NCBI GenBank assembly: GCA_028277195.1
Contig: JANQGS010000088.1
Coordinates: 1-7,129 of the forward strand
Length of the DNA: 7,129 nucleotides
Reading direction: 5' to 3'
Origin: Candidatus Gastranaerophilales bacterium
GTDB taxonomy: Bacteria; Cyanobacteriota; Vampirovibrionia; Gastranaerophilales; UBA9971
Positions 1-4,251 of this stretch are shown one piece after another; within the stretch, counting starts at the first letter, position 1; each line of letters opens with the position of its first letter. The notes beneath the pieces are model-generated. The model saw only the letters and a list, made by a program, of their open reading frames with translations, was not told the origin of the DNA and did not search any database. The position numbers and the translations under genes are program-made.

Positions 1-62
1 CCGTCTATCTCTATATTTACTTTATCCGGTATTTCAACAGGCGCTTTACCTATCCTGGACAT
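1..62 (-). CDS. rplF: 50S ribosomal protein L6, 5' end only (partial)
   Basis: Only the first 20 codons are inside the window. They read MSRIGKAPVEIPDKVNIEID, the standard L6 start (MSRIGxxPIxIPxxV). L6 is a large-subunit protein near the sarcin-ricin loop and the factor-binding site. The ATG at 60-62 is preceded by AAAGGAG about 7 bases upstream, within the 11-base gap after the rpsH stop. L6 directly after S8 is the normal spc-operon order, which supports the call despite the short length. The gene continues beyond base 1. Confidence 0.95.
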   Translation of the reverse strand, partial: MSRIGKAPVEIPDKVNIEID

Positions 63-73
63 TTTTTTCTCCT

Positions 74-469
74 TTAATATACGTAGCAGAGGACTTCGCC
101 TCCGACATTTTCCTTTCTTGCTTTCCTGTCAGTTAAGAGTCCCTTGCTGGTGCTGACGATAGCCACACCGAGGCCGCCGAGCACTTTTTCAAGGTTTTTG
201 GATTTTTTGTACACTCTTAAGCCCGGTTTGCTGGCTCTTTGTATTTTTCTGATAATGGGACGGCCTTCTGACTCGTATTTTACCTCTATTGTGAGGATTT
301 TAAACCTGCCTTCTTCCCTGACCTTATAATCAAGGATATAGCCTTCTTCTTTGAGCACCCTTGCCAGCTCGACTTTTTGTTTTGAGCATGGCATTTCAAT
401 AATTGAGTGCCCGGCGATTCCGGCGTTTCTTATGCGTGTGAGCATATCTGCTATTGGGTCTGTGTACAT
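74..469 (-). CDS. rpsH: 30S ribosomal protein S8
   Basis: This 131-aa protein matches the usual S8 length of about 130. It opens with MYTDPIADMLTRIRNA, the S8 signature start, and ends with the conserved C-terminal block STSKGLLTDRKARKENVGGE followed by VLCYVY (residues 106-131), which is the 16S helix 21 binding region. S8 is a primary 16S rRNA-binding protein needed for assembly of the central domain of the small subunit, and in E. coli it is also the translational repressor of the spc operon. The ATG is preceded by CGGAGAAA, giving a reasonable ribosome binding site. It lies 31 bases downstream of the extra gene ORF1 and 11 bases upstream of rplF. Nothing in the protein looks abnormal. Confidence 0.98.
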   Translation of the reverse strand: MYTDPIADMLTRIRNAGIAGHSIIEMPCSKQKVELARVLKEEGYILDYKVREEGRFKILTIEVKYESEGRPIIRKIQRASKPGLRVYKKSKNLEKVLGGLGVAIVSTSKGLLTDRKARKENVGGEVLCYVY

Positions 470-500
470 TTTATTTCTCCGATTTATTTTCCTTTATCCA

Positions 501-812
501 TCATTGTTGAAGTATGGCCTCTGCTTCTTTTTTATGCCTTTTGAGTTCCCTTAATATATTTATATAAGGATATTTATCACCCAAAGCCAGTCTGGCTATT
601 GCTTCAAAGGTAATACTATCAGCCTGCTCCCTAAGTGCTTCCGGGCTTTTTCTTGTGGGAAAAAACCAGCTCCAGATTCTAGCCCTATCAGCTTTTTTGG
701 CTTTTTTAAATAAAAATTTCGCGGTAAGCCCAAACCCCACCCGCCGGGCCTTTTGCCCGGGTGTATTCCTGTTAATATAAGGTTTCTGTGATGTTGGGGT
801 TATTGTTAGCAT
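501..812 (-). CDS. Unknown small basic protein (ORF1) inserted between rpsN and rpsH
   Basis: I do not recognise this 103-aa ORF, and it is not part of the standard spc operon. It begins MLTITPTSQKPYINRN and continues into NTPGQKARRVGFG, a basic block shared almost exactly with ORF2 on the other side of rpsN. Residues 30-60 are rich in Lys, Arg and aromatics (KFLFKKAKKADRARIWSWFF), and residues 60-103 look helical and charged (ALREQADSITFEAIARLALG, ending RELKRHKKEAEAILQQ). There are no membrane segments, cysteines or catalytic motifs. Expression is likely: AAGGAG sits 7 bases before the ATG, and the gene fills a tight slot (22 bases after rpsN, 31 before rpsH) in the same direction. An RNA- or ribosome-associated role fits the charge and location, but this is inference. 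It could instead be a translated passenger element. Confidence 0.75.
   Translation of the reverse strand: MLTITPTSQKPYINRNTPGQKARRVGFGLTAKFLFKKAKKADRARIWSWFFPTRKSPEALREQADSITFEAIARLALGDKYPYINILRELKRHKKEAEAILQQ
729..800 (-). repeat. Copy A of 72-bp coding repeat shared by ORF1 and ORF2
   Basis: Codons 5-28 of ORF1 align without gaps to codons 7-30 of ORF2 at 1261-1332. By eye, 65 of 72 bases match, including a 27-base identical run. Five of the six differing codons are synonymous (CCT/CCA, TAT/TAC, ATT/ATA, CGG/AGG, GGG/GGA). The sixth changes Ser to Gly. This pattern suggests a duplicated block kept under selection for its protein sequence. Confidence 0.9.
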
Positions 813-819
813 TGTTTTT

Positions 820-825
820 CTCCTT
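820..825 (-). promoter_or_regulatory. Shine-Dalgarno site of ORF1 (AAGGAG)
   Basis: AAGGAG lies 7 bases upstream of the ORF1 ATG at 810-812, between that start and the rpsN stop codon. Its presence favours real translation of ORF1. The layout, AAGGAG followed by 7 A-rich bases, is nearly the same as that of ORF2. Confidence 0.8.
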
Positions 826-834
826 TGTTTTTGC

Positions 835-1041
835 TTACCAGCTGGACTTTGTCACCCCCGGGAGCAGTCCCCTGTGGGCGTATTCCCTGAGGTGTATCCT
901 GCACAGGCCAAAGTCGCGGTGGTAGCCGCGGGGCCTGCCGCATACAAAGCACCTGTTGCGCAGGCGCACTTTCGGGTATTTGCCGTTTGCTGCCAGCTTT
1001 GTTCTTTTTTGTTCCTTATCCATCATTGACGTTTTAGCCAT
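835..1041 (-). CDS. rpsN: 30S ribosomal protein S14, zinc-binding type with C3H ligand set
   Basis: This 68-aa protein starts MAKTSMMDKEQKRTK and ends RGLLPGVTKSSW, the conserved ends of short zinc-type S14 (usually about 61 aa). It carries about 7 extra residues before the zinc knuckle (AANGKYPKVRLR). S14 binds the 3' domain of 16S rRNA in the head of the small subunit. The zinc site reads CFVCGRPRGYHRDFGLCRIH, giving Cys31, Cys34, Cys47 and His50. The usual fourth ligand is Cys, so this is a C-C-C-H variant that could still bind zinc. The ATG follows GAAGGAAA. In this genome the gene is flanked on both sides by ORF2 and ORF1, which share an N-terminal block. Normally it lies directly between rplE and rpsH. 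Confidence 0.97.
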   Translation of the reverse strand: MAKTSMMDKEQKRTKLAANGKYPKVRLRNRCFVCGRPRGYHRDFGLCRIHLREYAHRGLLPGVTKSSW

Positions 1042-1059
1042 TATAGTTTCCTTCTATTG

Positions 1060-1350
1060 TTAAACTGAAACATGCATTATCCTTCCAGGTTCTTTTTCAG
1101 GGTTATTTACACGACCACCGACTCTTCCTGCCGCTTCATGTAAAATTCTAGAACTATTATCAAGTATAGCTACTAGACATTCATCGCCCTTTTTTGTATA
1201 TAAAGCACCAGCCTTTAAATGAGCACTTAAAGAAGCTTCCATTAAATCTGTGGCATTAATTCCAAACCCCACCCGCCTGGCCTTTTGCCCGGGTGTATTC
1301 CTGTTTATGTATGGTTTCTGTCCTGTTGGGGTTACTGAATTTACTGGCAT
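1060..1350 (-). CDS. Unknown small protein (ORF2) inserted between rplE and rpsN
   Basis: This 96-aa ORF is of unknown family and is foreign to the standard spc order. It begins MPVNSVTPTGQKPYINRN and continues into the NTPGQKARRVGFG block shared with ORF1. The rest (residues 31-96) differs from ORF1: INATDLMEASLSAHLKAGAL, then a likely beta-strand segment ECLVAILDNSSRILHE, then a Gly/Arg-rich tail GRVGGRVNNPEKEPGRIMHV. No membrane segment or obvious active site is visible. The start is well supported by AAGGAG 7 bases upstream, which overlaps the rplE stop, so translation is probably coupled to L5. Codon use differs from its neighbour: five of its seven leucines are TTA, against one of fifteen in rplE. 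This points to a different origin or to weaker codon selection on the C-terminal part. Confidence 0.75.
   Translation of the reverse strand: MPVNSVTPTGQKPYINRNTPGQKARRVGFGINATDLMEASLSAHLKAGALYTKKGDECLVAILDNSSRILHEAAGRVGGRVNNPEKEPGRIMHVSV
1261..1332 (-). repeat. Copy B of 72-bp coding repeat shared by ORF2 and ORF1
   Basis: Codons 7-30 of ORF2 pair with codons 5-28 of ORF1 at 729-800. The matching runs at full strength from the ACC CCA ACA codons to the end of the GFG motif. Beyond that neither the protein nor the DNA aligns obviously. The two copies are about 530 bases apart and flank rpsN in direct orientation. Confidence 0.9.
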
Positions 1351-1357
1351 GTTTGTT

Positions 1358-1363
1358 CTCCTT
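1358..1363 (-). promoter_or_regulatory. Shine-Dalgarno site of ORF2 overlapping the rplE stop codon
   Basis: TAAGGAG combines the rplE stop (TAA at 1362-1364) with a strong AAGGAG 7 bases before the ORF2 ATG. A ribosome terminating on rplE is therefore already on the ORF2 initiation site, which suggests translational coupling. Confidence 0.8.
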
Positions 1364-1925
1364 AACTTGCTTGTACCCGTTTCCTGAACGGCATGCCCAG
1401 CTCGGTGAGCAGGGTCTTTGCCTCTTCGTCCGTGTTTGCGGTTGTTACTATTGTTATGTCCATTCCCTTTACGGTTTCCACATCATCATACTTTATTTCC
1501 GGGAATAATATCTGCTCTTTCAGCCCGAGCGAATAGTTGCCCCGGCCATCAAAACTCCTGTCATTCACGCCCCGGAAATCCCTTATCCTCGGAAGCACAA
1601 CGCAGCAGAGCTTTTGCATAAAATCATACATTCTCTCTTTTCTCAGGGTCACGCTTGTGCCGACGGGCATGCCTTTTCTGAGCTTATAGACGGCTATTGA
1701 TTTTTTTGCCTTGTGCGCTATGGGTTTTTGCCCGGATATTTTTGTGAGCTCTATGACGGCAGAGTCAAGCACTTTTATGTTCTGTACCGCTTCGCCTACG
1801 CCCATGTTTATCACGATTTTTTCAAGTTTCGGGATTTGGTGCATGTTTTTATATCCGAACTTCTCCCTTAGGGCCGGGATTACATCCTCTTCATATCGTT
1901 TTTTCAGTTCCTTGGTTACTGGCAT
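1362..1925 (-). CDS. rplE: 50S ribosomal protein L5
   Basis: At 187 aa this is slightly longer than the usual L5 of about 180. The start MPVTKELKKRYEEDVIPALR, the segment IVINMGVGEA, the block GQKPIAHKAKKSIAVYKLRK and the C-terminal IVTTANTDEEAKTLLTELGM with PFR are all L5 hallmarks. L5 binds 5S rRNA and sits in the central protuberance of the large subunit, contacting S13 and the P-site tRNA. It follows rplX with a 17-base gap that contains AAAGGA before the ATG. Its TAA stop is part of the ribosome binding site for ORF2. Leucine codons are mostly CTN (14 of 15), typical of a well-expressed gene here and a useful contrast with ORF2. Confidence 0.98.
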   Translation of the reverse strand: MPVTKELKKRYEEDVIPALREKFGYKNMHQIPKLEKIVINMGVGEAVQNIKVLDSAVIELTKISGQKPIAHKAKKSIAVYKLRKGMPVGTSVTLRKERMYDFMQKLCCVVLPRIRDFRGVNDRSFDGRGNYSLGLKEQILFPEIKYDDVETVKGMDITIVTTANTDEEAKTLLTELGMPFRKRVQAS

Positions 1926-1942
1926 TATCCTTTATACCTCGT

Positions 1943-2290
1943 TTATACATCAAATTGTTCGCTGCATTTTTTGCAGACCCTGGTTTTTGTTCCGTTTTCA
2001 AGTACTTTATAGCTTATCCTGGTGGGTTTTTCGCATTTGGAGCAGTATAGCATAACCTTTGAGGAGTTTATGGGGGCTTCAAACCTGACCAGCCCGCCCT
2101 GGACTCCTCCCATGGGGTTTGCTCTAAGCGCCTTGGTAATCATATTAACGTCTTCGACAATTATTTTGCTTAATTGCGGCATGGCTTTCTTTACGTTGCC
2201 GACTTTGCCTTTATCCTTGCCGGAGACAACAATTACCCGGTCCCCGGTTTTTACGTGCAATTTATTTCCTGGTTGTTTTCTGGTTTTCAT
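1943..2290 (-). CDS. rplX: 50S ribosomal protein L24 with cysteine pairs
   Basis: This 115-aa protein contains the KOW motif near residues 14-40 (VKTGDRVIVVSGKDKGKVGN) and the L24 segment GGVQGGLVRFEAPINSSKVM. L24 is an early 23S rRNA-binding assembly initiator located near the exit of the peptide tunnel. Its C-terminal part has two CxxC pairs, Cys83/Cys86 (CSKC) and Cys106/Cys109 (CKKC), a probable zinc knuckle found in many bacterial L24 proteins though not in E. coli. A strong GGAGGT lies inside the end of rplN, and the ATG directly abuts the rplN stop in the same frame, indicating tight coupling. Confidence 0.98.
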   Translation of the reverse strand: MKTRKQPGNKLHVKTGDRVIVVSGKDKGKVGNVKKAMPQLSKIIVEDVNMITKALRANPMGGVQGGLVRFEAPINSSKVMLYCSKCEKPTRISYKVLENGTKTRVCKKCSEQFDV

Positions 2291-2659
2291 TTATATTACC
2301 TCCGGTGCGAGCGAAATTATTTTCATATACCCTTTTTCACGGAGTTCACGGGCTACCGGCCCAAAAACACGTGTGCCTACGGGGTTTCCTTCCTTGTTTA
2401 TAATAACCGCGGCATTATCGCTAAACCTTATGCTTGTCCCGTCAGGCCTTTTTTTGCTGAAAGAAGTCCTTATTACGACCGCGTTTACCACATCGGATTT
2501 TTTCACGGGCATATTGGGTGACGCTTCCTTAACCGTTGCTGTAACCACGTCGCCGATTCTCGCGTATTTTTTGTTGGAGCTGCCCATAACCCTTATTACA
2601 AGGAGTTCCTTAGCCCCTGTATTATCCGCGACTCTTAGTCTGGATTCCTGCTGTATCAT
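2291..2659 (-). CDS. rplN: 50S ribosomal protein L14
   Basis: The length of 122 aa is exactly the usual L14 length. It begins MIQQESRLRVADNTGAKELL, one of the most conserved ribosomal protein starts, and contains the GTRVFGPVARELREKGYMKI block before a short SLAPEVI end. L14 lies at the subunit interface, where it contributes to an intersubunit bridge with 16S helix 14. One base separates its ATG from the rpsQ stop, and AAAGGACA within the rpsQ end provides the ribosome binding site. It is the first gene of the canonical spc group, but no promoter or gap marks a boundary with the S10 group here, so the two appear fused into one transcription unit. Confidence 0.99.
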   Translation of the reverse strand: MIQQESRLRVADNTGAKELLVIRVMGSSNKKYARIGDVVTATVKEASPNMPVKKSDVVNAVVIRTSFSKKRPDGTSIRFSDNAAVIINKEGNPVGTRVFGPVARELREKGYMKIISLAPEVI

Positions 2660-2660
2660 T

Positions 2661-2906
2661 TTATTTTGTCCTTTTCGTTATTTCAACGACTTTCCACAAT
2701 TTTGTCTTGCTTACCGGCCTGTTTTCGACAATCCTTACCTCGTCGCCGAGCTGGCAGTCCAGGTCTTCATTATGCGCCTTGTACTTTTTGGTTTCCGAGA
2801 TAATTTTCTTGTATTTCGGGTGGGGTGTATATTCCGCTACAGCGACCACAATGGTTTTATCCATTGTTGTGCTTACTACCTGTCCTGTTTTTTCTTTCTT
2901 AGGCAT
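2661..2906 (-). CDS. rpsQ: 30S ribosomal protein S17
   Basis: This 81-aa protein matches the S17 family (about 80-85 aa). It contains KTGQVVSTTMDKTIVVAVAE, the HPKYKKIISETKKYKAHNED block and GDEVRIVENRPVSKTKLWKV before the end. S17 is a primary 16S rRNA-binding protein with an OB fold in the body of the small subunit. Its start overlaps the end of rpmC by 8 bases, and AAAGGAC lies about 8 bases before the ATG inside rpmC. Sequence and position are both canonical. Confidence 0.98.
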   Translation of the reverse strand: MPKKEKTGQVVSTTMDKTIVVAVAEYTPHPKYKKIISETKKYKAHNEDLDCQLGDEVRIVENRPVSKTKLWKVVEITKRTK

Positions 2907-3096
2907 TTTGAAGTCCTTTTTCCTTAATAATAGTCTTAATTTGCGCGATTAATTTTCTTTTTTTCCTTATTTCAGAGACATTTTCGAGTTTAAATGTCGC
3001 TTTTTGTATTTGCAGGTCAAAGAGCTCTTTTCTCAGGGCAATAACCCTGTCTTTCAGCTCATCAACCGTATGTTCCCTTATTTCACTTGTTTTCAT
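2899..3096 (-). CDS. rpmC: 50S ribosomal protein L29
   Basis: The length of 65 aa is typical. MKTSEIREHTVDELKDRVIA and LRKELFDLQIQKATFKLENV are classic L29 helical segments, followed by the family's SEIRKKRKLIAQIKTIIKEK tail. L29 is a two-helix protein that sits beside L23 at the peptide exit tunnel and contributes to docking of exit-site factors. The ATG lies 3 bases after the rplP stop. The upstream CCAGGTG is a modest ribosome binding site inside rplP, suggesting coupling to L16 translation. The end overlaps rpsQ by 8 bases. Confidence 0.98.
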   Translation of the reverse strand: MKTSEIREHTVDELKDRVIALRKELFDLQIQKATFKLENVSEIRKKRKLIAQIKTIIKEKGLQNA

Positions 3097-3099
3097 GGT

Positions 3100-3513
3100 C
3101 TACACCTGGCTTCTTTCAACTATTCTTACTTTATTGGGCAATTTTTGCGCGGCTAATTCCAGGGCCCTTACCGCAACATCCCCTGGCACACCGGCTATCT
3201 CAAACATTATCCTTCCGGGTTTTACCACCGCAACCCAGTATTCGGGGTTGCCCTTTCCTGAGCCCATCCTGGTTTCAGCGGGTTTAGCGGTAACTGACTT
3301 ATCGGGGAAGATTTTAATCCATACCTTCCCGCCCCTTTTAATGCTGCGGGTCATCGCCCTTCTGGCGGCTTCTATCTGGCGGCTGTTAACCCATGCGGGC
3401 TCCATTGACTGCAAACCGTAATCCCCGAGCTGGAGCACAGTTCCTCTTGATTCAGAGCCGGTCATCCTGCCCCGCATATGTTTTCTGTATTTTGTTCTTT
3501 TAGGCATCAACAT
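3100..3513 (-). CDS. rplP: 50S ribosomal protein L16
   Basis: This 137-aa protein has the L16 start MLMPKRTKYRKHMRGRMTGS and the conserved block around residues 81-94 (TRMGSGKGNPEYWV), whose Arg82 region faces the A-site and peptidyl transferase centre. L16 organises the A-site tRNA elbow contact and is a late assembly protein. Two in-frame ATGs are possible, 3513 and 3507. GAGGT at 3522-3526 is 8 bases from the first and 14 from the second, and L16 proteins commonly begin MLxPKR, so the first is chosen. The gene follows rpsC with a 6-base gap. Confidence 0.98.
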   Translation of the reverse strand: MLMPKRTKYRKHMRGRMTGSESRGTVLQLGDYGLQSMEPAWVNSRQIEAARRAMTRSIKRGGKVWIKIFPDKSVTAKPAETRMGSGKGNPEYWVAVVKPGRIMFEIAGVPGDVAVRALELAAQKLPNKVRIVERSQV

Positions 3514-3519
3514 TTTTAG

Positions 3520-4248
3520 TTACCTCGTTCCTCGTCTTGCTCTGCCCTGGCGGCCTGAGCCGGGGCCTTCACCCGCTTCCGGGGCGGTTTTGTATTTTAT
3601 GTTCGGGTCTACTTTTTCGCCGGGGAGTATTTCGCCTTTGAATATCCAGACCTTAACGCCTATAATGCCCATTATGGTGTCAGCTTCGGCGAAACCGTAG
3701 TCCACGTCAGCTCTCAGGGTATGCAGGGGTATTCTTCCTTCTTTTGCCCATTCGGTCCTGGCTATTTCCACGCCGCCGAGCCTTCCTGACACGCTGACTT
3801 TAATGCCCTGGGCGCCCGAGCGCATAGCTCTTTGAATGGCCTGTTTCATTGCGCGCCTGAACGCTACCCGTTTTTCAAGTTCCTGGGCAATATATTCCGA
3901 GATTAACTGGGCGTCCGCGTCAACCCTTGCGACCTCGAGGATATTGAGCTGGACACGTTTTTTGGTGAACTTGCCGAGCTCTTTTCTCAGGGTTTCAATG
4001 CCCTGGCCGCCCCTGCCGACTATAAACCCGGGTTTTGCGGTTATAACTGATATTATGACTATCTGGGCCTTCCTGTCAATTATAATCCTGCTTATGCCGG
4101 CATTTTTATATTTTTTCTTTATATAATTACGGATTTTAGTATCCTCGCCGAGCAGTTCCACATAGCCTTTTTTGCGTGCGTACCAGTTGCTCAGCCAGGG
4201 TTTTATTACTCCTATTCTAAATCCTGTGGGGTGTACTTTCTGGCCCAA
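3520..4248 (-). CDS. rpsC: 30S ribosomal protein S3, starting at TTG
   Basis: The 242-aa product begins (M)GQKVHPTGFRIGVIKPW, as S3 does. Residues 72-90 hold the KH RNA-binding motif (KPGFIVGRGGQGIETLRKE). Residues about 130-205 hold the C-terminal domain with SGRLGGVEIARTEWAKEGRI, LHTLRADVDYGFAEADTIMG and VWIFKGE. S3 lines the mRNA entry tunnel in the head of the small subunit and has helicase-related function. The codon for the first residue is TTG at 4246-4248, preceded by AGGAGGA at 7 bases. The codon two positions upstream is the in-frame rplV stop, so no ATG start is possible. The tail (residues 222-242) is Gly/Arg-rich (GEGPGSGRQGRARRGTR). Confidence 0.98.
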   Translation of the reverse strand: MGQKVHPTGFRIGVIKPWLSNWYARKKGYVELLGEDTKIRNYIKKKYKNAGISRIIIDRKAQIVIISVITAKPGFIVGRGGQGIETLRKELGKFTKKRVQLNILEVARVDADAQLISEYIAQELEKRVAFRRAMKQAIQRAMRSGAQGIKVSVSGRLGGVEIARTEWAKEGRIPLHTLRADVDYGFAEADTIMGIIGVKVWIFKGEILPGEKVDPNIKYKTAPEAGEGPGSGRQGRARRGTR

Positions 4249-4251
4249 GTT

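Noticed and set aside
2022..2927. 301-codon plus-strand open frame opposite rplX, rplN and rpsQ
   Set aside because: It is antisense to three unmistakable ribosomal genes and its composition (Leu/Phe/Ser-rich) is what the reverse complement of such genes gives. No supporting start site was found.
3505..3507. Alternative rplP start at the second ATG (MPKRTKYRK)
   Set aside because: The first ATG has better spacing (8 bases) from GAGGT, and MLxPKR is the common L16 start.
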